Assembly: GCA_035293985.1 (NCBI GenBank)
Contig: DATGLS010000017.1
Coordinates: forward strand, 310,001-374,000
Direction: 5' to 3'
DNA length: 64,000 nt
Origin: JAVDCA01 sp035293985
GTDB lineage: Bacteria; Pseudomonadota; Alphaproteobacteria; Rhizobiales; Xanthobacteraceae
Shown here in pieces: positions 8,339-16,787 of the stretch (positions within the stretch are counted from its first letter, which is position 1; every line of letters begins with the position of its first letter). A program made the position numbers and the translations under genes. A model generated the notes under the pieces. The model saw only the letters and a program-made list of their open reading frames with translations, was not told the DNA's origin and made no database searches.

Positions 8339-10234
8339 CTAGGCGCGCGCGATGAACGCCGCAGCGACCAGAAGCACGGGAACGAGCAGAGCGATGAAGA
8401 GAACCAACGAGGACGGTCGTCGCTTGGGCAACAGCGCCTTGAGATTGTCCCACAGCTCGATCTTGGCGCCGTTCTTCTTCATGATGATCGACTGCTGCGT
8501 GACCGAGAGCGAGTTGTTCCACGCCCAGTAGATCACGAGGCCGGCCGAGAACTTCGCCAGCATGAAGGTGAAGATCACCGGCATCCAGGCGAACATCACC
8601 CGTTGCGCCGGATCGGGCGGCGGCGGGTTGACCTTCATCTGCAGCCACATGGTCACGCCCATGATGAGCGGCCAGATGCCGAGATGCATGAACGAGCCGA
8701 ACACCGGCACGATCGACGGGTCCCAGTGAATGAGGCCGAACAGCGTGAAGATGTTGGTCGGATCGGGCGCCGAGAGGTCGTGAATCCAGCCGAAGAACGG
8801 CGCGTGCCGCATCTCGATGGTGATGAACAGCACCTTGTACAGCGAGTAGAACACCGGGATCTGGATCAGGATCGGCAGGCAGCCGGCCACCGGATTGATC
8901 TTCTCGCGCTTGTAGATCTCCATCATCTCCTGCTGCTGCTTCGCGCGGTCGTCCGGATAGCGCTCCTTCAGTGCCTGGATCTGCGGCTGCGCCGACTTCA
9001 TCTTCGCCATCGACGCATAGGACTTGTTGGCGAGGGGGAAGAACAGCGCCTTGATGACGACAGTGACGATGAGGATCGCGATGCCGAAATTGCCGACCCA
9101 GCGATAGATCAAGTCCATGAACTCGAACATCGGCTTGGTGAAGAACCAAAACCAGCCCCAGTCGATCAGCAGATCGAAATGATTGAGCTCGTACTTTTTG
9201 TTGTAGTCGTTGAGGACTTGCACCTCTTTGGCGCCGGCGAACAGGTGCGTGCTCGTGCTCGCGGTCGCGCCGGGCGCAACCACCTGCGAGGGCATGATGT
9301 AGTCGGCCTGATAGGTCGGCTGGCCGTTGGCCTCGCCGATGGAGAACCCCGCCGTCTGCAGTTTCGCCTTCGAGTCGGGGACGAGGGTCGCGGCCCAATA
9401 TTTGTCGGTGATGCCGAGCCACGCATTGGTGATTTCCGAGAAGCTCACCTTCTTCTGCTCGGCGAGCTTCTTGTAGGTGACCTGCTGTTCCCCCTTGTCG
9501 CCGAGGTAGCCGATCAGGCCTTCGTGCAGGATGTAGTAGCCGAGCGTCTCCGGCGTCCCGTGCCGCGAGATCAACCCGTAGGGAAAGAGCGTGACCGGCT
9601 GCGCCCCGCTGTTGGCGACCTCGTCCTTGACCTCGAACATGTATTTGTCGTCGACCGAGATGGTCCGGCGGAACTTCAATCCTTCCCCGTTGTCCCAGGT
9701 CAGCACGACAACATGGCCGGGCGTGAGCGTGCCGGTACCTTCTTGTGTCCAGACCGTGTTGGAGTCGGGCAGCTTCGGCGGCTTCTCCGATGTGCCGGTC
9801 CCTGTAGTCCAGCCGAACTCGGCATAGTAGGGGTTCGGGCTTCCCGACGGCGAGAACAGGTCGATCAGCGGCGACTGCGGATCGATCGTCTCGTGATAGC
9901 GGGCGAGCAGCACATCATCGATCCGCCCGCCCTTCAATGCGATCGAGCCCTTGAGGCTCGGCGTGTCGATCGGGATGCGCGCACTGTCCTTGAGAGCTTC
10001 ATCGCGCGTCTTCGGCGCCGTGTTGGTGGTGGCTTGGCCCGGAACCGCGGTCGGGGCATTCGCGGTGTTGGGCGTCCCCGGCGCGTTCGGCGTTCCGGGC
10101 GCGTGCGGCGTCGTCTGCGCCTGCTGCGGGTTCTGCGGCGGGTGGATCTGGCCGAGCCCGAAGAAGTACTGCCAGGCGAGCAGCACGACCAGCGACAGCA
10201 CGATGGCCAGGAGGGTATTCTTTTGCTCGTTCAT
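8339..10234 (-). CDS. yidC: Membrane protein insertase YidC
   Basis: 631 residues, normal for a Gram-negative YidC. Helix 1 (about 7-26, NTLLAIVLSLVVLLAWQYFF) is followed by a Pro/Thr/Asn-rich linker, a large periplasmic beta-domain (about 80-350) and the conserved 60KD insertase domain with five membrane helices to the C-terminus. It inserts proteins into the inner membrane alone or with SecYEG. The ATG overlaps the rnpA stop (ATGA), indicating coupling. The linker contains repeated APGTPNAPGTPN units. Confidence 0.97.
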   Translation of the reverse strand: MNEQKNTLLAIVLSLVVLLAWQYFFGLGQIHPPQNPQQAQTTPHAPGTPNAPGTPNTANAPTAVPGQATTNTAPKTRDEALKDSARIPIDTPSLKGSIALKGGRIDDVLLARYHETIDPQSPLIDLFSPSGSPNPYYAEFGWTTGTGTSEKPPKLPDSNTVWTQEGTGTLTPGHVVVLTWDNGEGLKFRRTISVDDKYMFEVKDEVANSGAQPVTLFPYGLISRHGTPETLGYYILHEGLIGYLGDKGEQQVTYKKLAEQKKVSFSEITNAWLGITDKYWAATLVPDSKAKLQTAGFSIGEANGQPTYQADYIMPSQVVAPGATASTSTHLFAGAKEVQVLNDYNKKYELNHFDLLIDWGWFWFFTKPMFEFMDLIYRWVGNFGIAILIVTVVIKALFFPLANKSYASMAKMKSAQPQIQALKERYPDDRAKQQQEMMEIYKREKINPVAGCLPILIQIPVFYSLYKVLFITIEMRHAPFFGWIHDLSAPDPTNIFTLFGLIHWDPSIVPVFGSFMHLGIWPLIMGVTMWLQMKVNPPPPDPAQRVMFAWMPVIFTFMLAKFSAGLVIYWAWNNSLSVTQQSIIMKKNGAKIELWDNLKALLPKRRPSSLVLFIALLVPVLLVAAAFIARA

Positions 10235-10632
10235 GACGGTTTCTGGTCGCCCGCCGGAGAAGCTCGCTCGCCCCCGTGCCGGTCGGCGGGCCGCCGTGGC
10301 GCTCGCCGTTGTTGATGTATGCGCGCGAGCGCGCGCGAAAAGTCCTCGGCGAGGCGCGTAAACGGCAAATCAAGGGCGGCGCGCCGGCCGATCACTACGT
10401 AGTCACTCCCCGCCCTGAACCGATCCGCGTCCGAAAGCCGCACGATTTCCCGCAATCGCCGCCGCACCCGGTTGCGCTCGACCGCATTGCCCACCTTGCG
10501 CGACACCGTAAAGCCGACCCGTGGCGGCCCTGTGTCGGCGCGCTCGCGCGCCTGCAGCACGAAGGCGTCCGTGGGGGCGCGGGGCCCCGCCGCGACGCCG
10601 AGAAAATCCGCCCGTTTCCGCAATCGATCCAC
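10231..10632 (-). CDS. rnpA: Ribonuclease P protein component
   Basis: 133 residues from a GTG start (MDRLRKRADFLG), chosen because that is where similarity to RnpA proteins begins. An upstream ATG at 10695 with AAGG six bases before it is possible and would overlap rpmH by 41 bases. The RNR signature NAVERNRVRRRLREIVR, which contacts the RNase P RNA, is intact. The protein supports tRNA 5' end processing. The stop overlaps the yidC start. Confidence 0.93.
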   Translation of the reverse strand: MDRLRKRADFLGVAAGPRAPTDAFVLQARERADTGPPRVGFTVSRKVGNAVERNRVRRRLREIVRLSDADRFRAGSDYVVIGRRAALDLPFTRLAEDFSRALARIHQQRRAPRRPADRHGGERASPAGDQKPS

Positions 10633-10654
10633 GGTCGCGGGAGGCGTTACCGAA

Positions 10655-10789
10655 TCAGGCGCTGAGCCGCTTCCGGCCGCGGGTGCGACGGGCATTGAGA
10701 ACCTTGCGGCCGCCCTTGGTCGCCATGCGGGTCCGGAAGCCGTGGCGGCGCTTGCGCACCAGCTTGCTCGGTTGATAGGTCCGCTTCAC
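10655..10789 (-). CDS. rpmH: 50S ribosomal protein L34
   Basis: 44 residues, very basic, beginning (V)KRTYQPSKLVRKRRHGFR and ending RGRKRLSA, the standard L34. The GTG at 10789 is preferred over the adjacent GTG at 10792 because GGAGA is six bases upstream of it. It is the first gene of the rpmH-rnpA-yidC-engB block. Confidence 0.97.
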   Translation of the reverse strand: MKRTYQPSKLVRKRRHGFRTRMATKGGRKVLNARRTRGRKRLSA

Positions 10790-11102
10790 CACTGTTCTCC
10801 GCTTGTCCGTGCGGCGCCGATCGGTCGTCCGCCGATGCGCCGCGGCCTTCGGATTTCGAGCGAAATACCGAGTTTTCCGAGCCGGCGCGGGGGTATCAAA
10901 GACTGGCGGGCTTATACGGGCCCCCCGGGGTCCCGTCAATGCAAACGGCTGGCAAACGGCTGGCAAACGGCCGGCAAACGGCCGGCGGTGCAGCCGCGCC
11001 GCTCACGTTCCCTCAAATGACGGTGAGAAGGGGGTCCGCCGGGACAAACGCTTGGGTATACAGGAGCTTCCGAACTCCGAAGAGCCGGCCGATGTCTGCC
11101 TG
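10790..11102. other. Divergent intergenic region between rpmH and the VTT-family gene
   Basis: 313 bases with no convincing gene. It must hold the promoters of rpmH (leftward) and of the TVP38-like gene (rightward). Its one distinct structure is the array of four 11-bp repeats listed separately. Open frames across it are low-complexity and start within rpmH's antisense. Confidence 0.5.
10941..10984. repeat. Four tandem 11-bp repeats
   Basis: The unit GCAAACGGCTG occurs twice (10941-10962) and as GCAAACGGCCG twice more (10963-10984), head to tail. The two halves differ by a single T/C change. It lies in the rpmH upstream region, about 150 bp from the rpmH start. Confidence 0.85.
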
Positions 11103-11912
11103 ATGTTTGCTTCTGGCAACCCCAATTCGCCGCCGAATGCCGGCGTCCGGCCGGCACGCTTGCTGGCGTTCGTCGCGATCATGGTTGCCGGCGTCGTCGT
11201 GGTCGGCATCGGCCGCTACAACGGCCTCTCGCCGATCGCGCTGGTGGAGCACCGCGCCGCCATCGACGCGTTGGTGGCCCGGCATTGGGCCGCGGCGCTG
11301 CTCGCCTTCGCGGCCATCTACGTGATCGTGGTTGCGCTGTCGCTTCCCGGCGGCGCGCTGCTGACGATCTTCGGCGGGGCGATCTTCGGCGGGCTCGCGG
11401 CCGGAGCGGCGGCACTGGTCGGCGCCACCATCGGGGCCACCGTCATCTTCCTGATCGCCAAAAGCGCGCTCGGCGGCTGGCTGGTGCGCCGCGCGGGCGC
11501 GCGCGCCGAGGCCGTGGCGGCGGGCTTTTGCGCCAATGCGTTCAACTACCTCCTGTTTCTGCGCCTGGTCCCGCTGTTTCCGTTCTGCCTGGTCAACCTC
11601 GTGCCGGCGCTGTGCGGCGTGCGGCTGCGCACTTTCGTGTTGGCGACCGCGCTCGGCATCGTCCCGGGTACGTTCGCGTTCGCCTTCTTCGGTGCCGGCC
11701 TCGGCAGCGCGTTGACGGCGCAGATCGACGCTTATCGCGCGTGCGTCGCCGCCGGCCGCGCCGGCTGCAAGCCCGGCTTCGACCCGAGCGCCGCGGTGAC
11801 GCCGCAGCTGATCGCAGGCTTGGTCGCGCTCGGCCTGCTGGCGCTCGTGCCGGTCGTCGTCAGGCGCCTGCGCGCCGCGCGCGCGGCGCGCGAGGTGTCG
11901 AGCCATCCGTGA
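11103..11912 (+). CDS. TVP38/TMEM64 (VTT domain) membrane protein
   Basis: 269 residues from ATG 11103 (MFASGNPNSPP). Hydrophobic helix 1 is about 20-40. The VTT/SNARE-associated Golgi core follows, with LSLPGGALLTIFGGAIFGG and FNYLLFLRLVPLFPFCLVNLVPA, the two re-entrant loop motifs of the DedA/TVP38 superfamily, and a C-terminal helix at about 235-255. These proteins act in inner-membrane lipid or ion handling, with the substrate usually unknown. A MerA-like flavoprotein gene follows 34 bases downstream, a pairing I recall from other bacteria. A possible disulphide pair lies in the loop RACVAAGRAGCKPG. Confidence 0.85.
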   Translation: MFASGNPNSPPNAGVRPARLLAFVAIMVAGVVVVGIGRYNGLSPIALVEHRAAIDALVARHWAAALLAFAAIYVIVVALSLPGGALLTIFGGAIFGGLAAGAAALVGATIGATVIFLIAKSALGGWLVRRAGARAEAVAAGFCANAFNYLLFLRLVPLFPFCLVNLVPALCGVRLRTFVLATALGIVPGTFAFAFFGAGLGSALTAQIDAYRACVAAGRAGCKPGFDPSAAVTPQLIAGLVALGLLALVPVVVRRLRAARAAREVSSHP

Positions 11913-11946
11913 CGAGCCGCACCAGGACGCACCACGAGCCGCGCCG

Positions 11947-13374
11947 ATGGCCGAGGTGCTCGAGCCCGACATTTGCGTGATCGGCGCCGGTTCCGGCGGA
12001 CTCTCGGTCGCCGCCGCCGCGGCGGCCTTCGGCGTGCCGGTGGTGCTGATCGAGCGCGGCCGCATGGGCGGCGATTGCCTCAACTATGGCTGCGTGCCCT
12101 CGAAGTCGCTGCTCGCCGCGGCGCGCCACGCCATGGGATTGGCGCGCGGGCCGGAGCTCGGCGTCACCAGTGCACCCGTCGCAGTCGACTTTCGCAAGGT
12201 GCGCGATCACGTCCGCGGCGTCGTCGCGGCGATTGCGCCGAACGATTCCAAGGAACGGTTCACGGCGCTCGGCGTGCGCGTGATCGCGGGCTCGGCACGC
12301 TTCACCGAGGCCACGACCGTCAAGGTGGGGGATGCGCTCACAATTCAGGCGCGGCGCTTCGTCATCGCGACCGGCTCCTCACCGGTGATCCCGCCGATCC
12401 CCGGCCTTGCGGAGGTGCCTTATTTGACCAATGAGACGATCTTCGACCTCGGCGAATGCCCGCGCCATCTGGTGGTGATCGGCGCCGGGCCAGTCGGGCT
12501 CGAGCTCGCGCAGGCGTTCCGCGCGCTCGGCTCGAACGTCACGGTCGTCGAGGCCGCAACGCCGCTCGCGCAGGAGGATCCCGAATGCGCCGCCGTCGTG
12601 CTCGACCAGCTTGCGCGCGACGGCGTCGAGATCCGCAGCGGCGTCGCGATCACGCGCGTCGATCATGCCGGTGGCAAAGTGCAGGTCGTGATCACCGGCC
12701 CGGCGGGCGCGGAGACGATCGCGGGCAGCCACCTGCTCGTCGCCGTGGGCCGCGCACCCAACGTCGCGGATCTCGGCCTCGACAAAGCAGGGATCGCGGT
12801 CGAGCGGAACGGCGTCGTGGTCGACAAGCGGTTGCGTACGACCAACCGGCGCGTCTATGCGGTGGGCGACGTCGCGGGCGGGCCAGGGTTTACGCACGTG
12901 GCGAACTATCACGCCGGACTGGTGATCCGGCAGGCGCTGTTTCGGCTGCCGGTACGCGTCAACCACGACAATGTCCCACGGGTGACATTCACGCAGCCGG
13001 AGCTAGCCCATGTGGGCTTGAGCGAGGCGCAGGCGCGGCGCAGCAACCTCCGGTTCCGAGTGCTGCGCTGGCCTTATCACGAGAACGACCGCGCCCAGGC
13101 CGAGCGCGCGACTGCGGGTCACATCAAGGTCATCGTCACGCACCGCGGCCGCGTCCTGGGTGCCACCATCGCCGGCCGCAACGCCGGCGAGCTGATCGCG
13201 ACCTGGACGCTCGCCGTCGAGCAGCGCCTCAACATCCGCGCGTTTGCCGGTACCGTGGTGGCCTATCCGACCTTGGCCGAAATTGGTAAACGGGCCGCCG
13301 TCACCTATTTTGCCCCTAATTTGACGAGCCCATTGGTCAGGCGCATCATTGCCTGGTTGCGTCGCTTCGGCTGA
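11947..13374 (+). CDS. MerA-like FAD-dependent pyridine nucleotide-disulfide oxidoreductase
   Basis: 475 residues. FAD-binding GAGSGGLSVA at about 13, redox-active pair in GDCLNYGCVPSKS (Cys at about 43 and 48), NAD(P)-binding GAGPVGLELA at about 183, second FAD motif YAVGDVAGG at about 307, and a C-terminal dimerisation domain. The C-terminal catalytic region reads VAYPTLAEIGKRA, with Tyr in place of the His of lipoamide dehydrogenase. That is the pattern of MerA-like proteins, but the N-terminal HMA domain and the C-terminal vicinal cysteines of true mercuric reductase are absent. Probably a membrane-partnered disulphide or quinone reductase working with the preceding TVP38 protein; the substrate is unknown. 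Confidence 0.88.
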   Translation: MAEVLEPDICVIGAGSGGLSVAAAAAAFGVPVVLIERGRMGGDCLNYGCVPSKSLLAAARHAMGLARGPELGVTSAPVAVDFRKVRDHVRGVVAAIAPNDSKERFTALGVRVIAGSARFTEATTVKVGDALTIQARRFVIATGSSPVIPPIPGLAEVPYLTNETIFDLGECPRHLVVIGAGPVGLELAQAFRALGSNVTVVEAATPLAQEDPECAAVVLDQLARDGVEIRSGVAITRVDHAGGKVQVVITGPAGAETIAGSHLLVAVGRAPNVADLGLDKAGIAVERNGVVVDKRLRTTNRRVYAVGDVAGGPGFTHVANYHAGLVIRQALFRLPVRVNHDNVPRVTFTQPELAHVGLSEAQARRSNLRFRVLRWPYHENDRAQAERATAGHIKVIVTHRGRVLGATIAGRNAGELIATWTLAVEQRLNIRAFAGTVVAYPTLAEIGKRAAVTYFAPNLTSPLVRRIIAWLRRFG

Positions 13375-13395
13375 GAGAAAGCGGTCGACATCGCC

Positions 13396-14910
13396 ATGCT
13401 TCGCAAGGTAACGGCAGCGGACGGCCCGGCGGCCGGCGCCCATGTGCGCTGGACCGAACGGCTCGGCATGTCCGGCAAGCTGTTCGCCTTCACGGTCATG
13501 GCGACTCTGCTGGCCGAGGTGTTCTTCTACGTCCCCTCGATTGCCCATTTTCGCATCAACTGGCTCAGCGACAAGCTCGGCGACGCGCATACGGCTGCGC
13601 TGGTGCTCAAGTCGGACGATGACGCGAGCCCGGACAGCAACACGAAGCGCCTGGAGGTGCCGGAAAAGCTGCGGCGCGAGCTGCTCGACAGCATCGGCGC
13701 TCGCATGGTGGTGACACAGGGCAATCAGAGGCACCGGGTGCTCGCCGTGAGCACCGCGCCGACCCAGATCCGCCAGGTGGTCGACACCCAGGACATGGCG
13801 ACGGCGCATATGATCATCGACGCTTTCGATACCCTGCTGTTCTGCAAGGACAGCGACGTCATCCGCGTGATGGGGCTGCCGCCGATGGGCGGCGAGCCGA
13901 TCGAAATCCTCATGGACGAAGGGCCTCTGCGCAAGGCGATGTGGCACTATTCACGCAACATCGCACTGATCTCGCTCGTCATCTCGGCGATCGTGGCGAC
14001 GTTGCTCTATCTCGCCTTGCACTACATGTTCGTGCGGCCGATGTACCGGATCACGCGCAACATGATCGCGTTCCGCGGCGATCCGGAGAACCCGGCGCGC
14101 GTCATCGCGGTGTCGAGCCGGCAGGACGAGATCGGCATCGTCGAGCGCGAGCTCGCCACCATGCAGCAGGACCTCGCCACGATGCTGCAGCAGAAGAGCC
14201 GGCTCGCCGCGCTCGGGCTCGCGGTGTCGAAGATCAATCACGACCTGCGCAACCTGCTCGCCTCGGCGCAGCTCATCTCCGACCGCCTGGCGCACCTGCC
14301 CGACCCGCGCGTGCAGCGGTTCGCGCCGAAGCTGATGGTCGCGCTCGAGCGCGCGATCGATTTCTGCCAGTCGACGCTCTCCTACGGGCGCGCGCAGGAA
14401 CGCCCGCCCGCGCGCAAGATGATCTCGTTCGAGGCGCTGGTGGAGGAGACGCGCGAGACGCTCGATCTCGGCGCCGACGCGCACATCGGCTGGGTGAGCG
14501 CGGTCGAGCGCGGGCTGATGGTCGATGCCGACCACGACCAGATGCTGCGCGTGCTGATCAACCTCGCGCGCAATGCCGTGCAGGCGCTCGAGTCGCGCGC
14601 GCCCAACGATCCGGCGCGCGACCAGATCCGCATCACCGGGCGCCGCCAGGGCGCGGTGGTGATGATCGAGGTCGCCGACACCGGGCCGGGCTTCCCCGAG
14701 AAGGCGCGTGCGCACCTGTTCGAGGCCTTCCAGGGCTCGACCCGCACCGGCGGCACCGGCCTCGGCCTCGCGATCGCGGCCGAGCTCGTGCGCGCGCATG
14801 GCGGCGAGATCCGCCTCGCCGAGGGCACCATCGGGGCCGCCTTCCACATCATGATTCCGGATCGCGCCGTCGAGCTGGAAGCGCGGCGCAACGAGCGCGC
14901 GCGGGCATAG
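13396..14910 (+). CDS. Orphan HAMP sensor histidine kinase
   Basis: 504 residues. Membrane helices at about 28-50 and 188-210 enclose a periplasmic sensor of about 135 residues, followed by a HAMP linker (VRPMYRITRNMIAFRGDP). The H-box KINHDLRNLLASAQLI carries the phosphoacceptor His282. The HATPase_c domain has NLARNAVQAL (N box), DTGPGFPEK (G1) and GGTGLGLAIA (G2). No response regulator gene adjoins it; the nearest, at 18.4 kb, has its own kinase. It follows the MerA-like gene by 21 bases, so it may be co-transcribed. The last 62 bases overlap the 3' end of the convergent FAD oxidoreductase gene. Confidence 0.9.
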   Translation: MLRKVTAADGPAAGAHVRWTERLGMSGKLFAFTVMATLLAEVFFYVPSIAHFRINWLSDKLGDAHTAALVLKSDDDASPDSNTKRLEVPEKLRRELLDSIGARMVVTQGNQRHRVLAVSTAPTQIRQVVDTQDMATAHMIIDAFDTLLFCKDSDVIRVMGLPPMGGEPIEILMDEGPLRKAMWHYSRNIALISLVISAIVATLLYLALHYMFVRPMYRITRNMIAFRGDPENPARVIAVSSRQDEIGIVERELATMQQDLATMLQQKSRLAALGLAVSKINHDLRNLLASAQLISDRLAHLPDPRVQRFAPKLMVALERAIDFCQSTLSYGRAQERPPARKMISFEALVEETRETLDLGADAHIGWVSAVERGLMVDADHDQMLRVLINLARNAVQALESRAPNDPARDQIRITGRRQGAVVMIEVADTGPGFPEKARAHLFEAFQGSTRTGGTGLGLAIAAELVRAHGGEIRLAEGTIGAAFHIMIPDRAVELEARRNERARA

Positions 14911-16057
14911 CAAGGGCGAGCGGCAGCCGCCCTACCTCGCGGGCACTGCGCATTCGCTCGTCCGGGATCCGCGTTCCCCGCGCGATGCCGGCGACGATGT
15001 CCGGGGCGATGCGCGCCGCGATGGCGGCGAGCTTCTGCACCGGCGCATGCACGATCACTCGCGACATGAACGTCGCGCGACGCACTTGCGCGCCGACATC
15101 GTGCGCAAGCTGCTGCTGGAATTCGCCGGCACTGCCGCCTGCCAGATAGATGTCGGCGGCGAGCCGGGCCGAATGCAGCGCAATCGCGATGCCGTCGCCG
15201 CAGAACGACGGGATGACCGCGGCCTGGTCACCGAGCAGCCAGGGACCGCGGCCGGCGGTGGCGACGTAGCCGTAAGGAATCGACGCAATGGCGAGCGGGC
15301 GGCGACAGCAGGCGAGTGCGCCGGCGAGACGCCGGTCGAGATGAGGCGAGGCCGCGCACAGCGCATCCAACAGGGCATCCCAGCGCTGGCCGAGCTTCGC
15401 GAACCGCCGCCGGCGCACGACCAGGCAGAGATTGACGGCGCCACCTTCCACCGGCTCGAGGCCGGCATAGCCGCCGGGAAACAGCGCGAGCTCGACGCCG
15501 CCGCGGAGCTCCGCCGCCTCCTCGCGCGCGAGCCGCCAATGCAGCTTGAAGGCGACGAGATCGTTCTGCGCGCCGGGCGGCCGCCGCCAGCCGCGCAGGT
15601 GGTGCTTGCCGGTGGCGAGAAACACCTCGTCGGCCGCGAGCCGCTCGCCGCCATCGAGCTCGGCGACCCATCCGTCACCGATGCGCGCGAGCCTGCGCAC
15701 CCCACGGCCGCGGCGGATTCGCGCGCCGCGCTCGGACGCGGCGCGCAACAGGGCCTCATCGAGCGCGCGGCGTGAGAGGCTGAAGGCGGGGAATGGCAAC
15801 GGCGCCGTGGTCACCGCGCGGCCGACCGCGAGGCGCACGACGCGTATGCGCACCGCGCCGAGCGCTGCGAGATCGATGCCGAGGTCGTCGAGATAGAGCG
15901 CCGCTTCGCCGCTGATGAACTCGCCGCAGACCTTGTCGTGCGGCCCGTGGCGGCGCTCGACCAGCATCACGCCGCGCCCGGCCTGGGCGAGATGCGCCGC
16001 GACCGCGGCGCCGCCGACCCCGCCGCCGATCACCAGCGCAGGTACGGCGGCAGCCAT
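14849..16057 (-). CDS. FAD-dependent oxidoreductase of the geranylgeranyl-reductase type (PKS operon)
   Basis: 402 residues from an ATG overlapping the methyltransferase stop (TGATG). N-terminal FAD motif ALVIGGGVGGAAVAAHL with ERRHGPHDKVCGEF (GR2-like), and a second flavin motif LLGDQAAVIPSFCGDGIAIAL. The fold is that of PHBH-type flavoproteins (halogenases, geranylgeranyl reductases, monooxygenases). In this operon it probably oxidises or reduces the polyketide product of the type III PKS; the exact reaction is inference. The last 62 bases overlap the end of the convergent histidine kinase gene. Confidence 0.85.
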   Translation of the reverse strand: MAAAVPALVIGGGVGGAAVAAHLAQAGRGVMLVERRHGPHDKVCGEFISGEAALYLDDLGIDLAALGAVRIRVVRLAVGRAVTTAPLPFPAFSLSRRALDEALLRAASERGARIRRGRGVRRLARIGDGWVAELDGGERLAADEVFLATGKHHLRGWRRPPGAQNDLVAFKLHWRLAREEAAELRGGVELALFPGGYAGLEPVEGGAVNLCLVVRRRRFAKLGQRWDALLDALCAASPHLDRRLAGALACCRRPLAIASIPYGYVATAGRGPWLLGDQAAVIPSFCGDGIAIALHSARLAADIYLAGGSAGEFQQQLAHDVGAQVRRATFMSRVIVHAPVQKLAAIAARIAPDIVAGIARGTRIPDERMRSAREVGRLPLALAMPARARCAALPARRRDPES

Positions 16058-16782
16058 CACGCCTTCACCCGCGCGACGCACAGGCGGAAGGGAAACTGCG
16101 GATGGATTTCCGCCGCGTCGGCGGGCAGACCTGCGGCGGCAAGCGCGTCGCGCCAGTCATGCGTATCGAACGCCCGCGCGATCGAGATCGGACCGTCGTG
16201 CTGGACGAAATGATGGAAGCGCAGCGCACGCGAGGCGATGCGAAACGCGTGATAGGGCAGCGGATGGCGGTGCAGGTCGTTGACGAACCAGCCGATCGCC
16301 GTGCTCGCCTCCATCCAGGCGACGAAGCGCGCGAGCGAAGCATCGTCGAGATGATGCGTGAACAGCGAGCTGATGACGATGTCGATCGGCCGCTCGGCGC
16401 GATAGTCGAACACATCGGCGGTGACCCAGTGGATCGGCCGCTCGGGCGCGGTCGCCGCGGCGGCCGTGCGCGCCGACCAGGGATTGAGGTCGACCCCGGT
16501 GAGATCGAGCCGCAGCCCGCGCCGCGCCGCCCAACGATCGACCTTGCGCAGCATGTCGCCGTAGCCGCTGCCGACGTCGACGACGGTGATGATGCGATCG
16601 CGCGGCAGCCGGCCCGTACGGACCAGATCGGCGAAGAAGCGCATGGTCGGCCGATACGCCAGGGTGAGGCGATTGACCTTGGCGAGATCGACCAGGCAAT
16701 CGCGAAAGGTGGCGAAATCCGTCTGATCGGAGTCCATCAGCTCCGTCAGCGCGTTGCGGTGCGAGAAATCGATCGCCACCAC
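16057..16782 (-). CDS. Class I SAM-dependent methyltransferase (PKS operon)
   Basis: 241 residues from a GTG six bases after the PKS stop (MVAIDFSHRNALTELMDSD). An alternative ATG at 16737, with GGAG close before it, gives 226 residues. The SAM-binding motif I is VVDVGSGYGDMLRKV, motif II ends LTGVDLNPWSA, and motif IV is IVISSLFTHHLDD. The C-terminal part contains paired histidines (RFHHFVQHDGP). Tightly packed between the type III PKS and the FAD oxidoreductase, it is best explained as a tailoring O- or C-methyltransferase for a phenolic or pyrone lipid. Confidence 0.85.
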   Translation of the reverse strand: MVAIDFSHRNALTELMDSDQTDFATFRDCLVDLAKVNRLTLAYRPTMRFFADLVRTGRLPRDRIITVVDVGSGYGDMLRKVDRWAARRGLRLDLTGVDLNPWSARTAAAATAPERPIHWVTADVFDYRAERPIDIVISSLFTHHLDDASLARFVAWMEASTAIGWFVNDLHRHPLPYHAFRIASRALRFHHFVQHDGPISIARAFDTHDWRDALAAAGLPADAAEIHPQFPFRLCVARVKA

Positions 16783-16787
16783 GGCGG

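Noticed and set aside
10655..10966. A 103-residue version of L34 with a long N-terminus
   Set aside because: L34 is invariably about 44 residues; the GTG at 10789 has a proper ribosome site.
11947..13374. True mercuric reductase
   Set aside because: No N-terminal HMA domain, no C-terminal vicinal cysteines and no mer genes nearby; only the MerA-like YPTL signature is shared.
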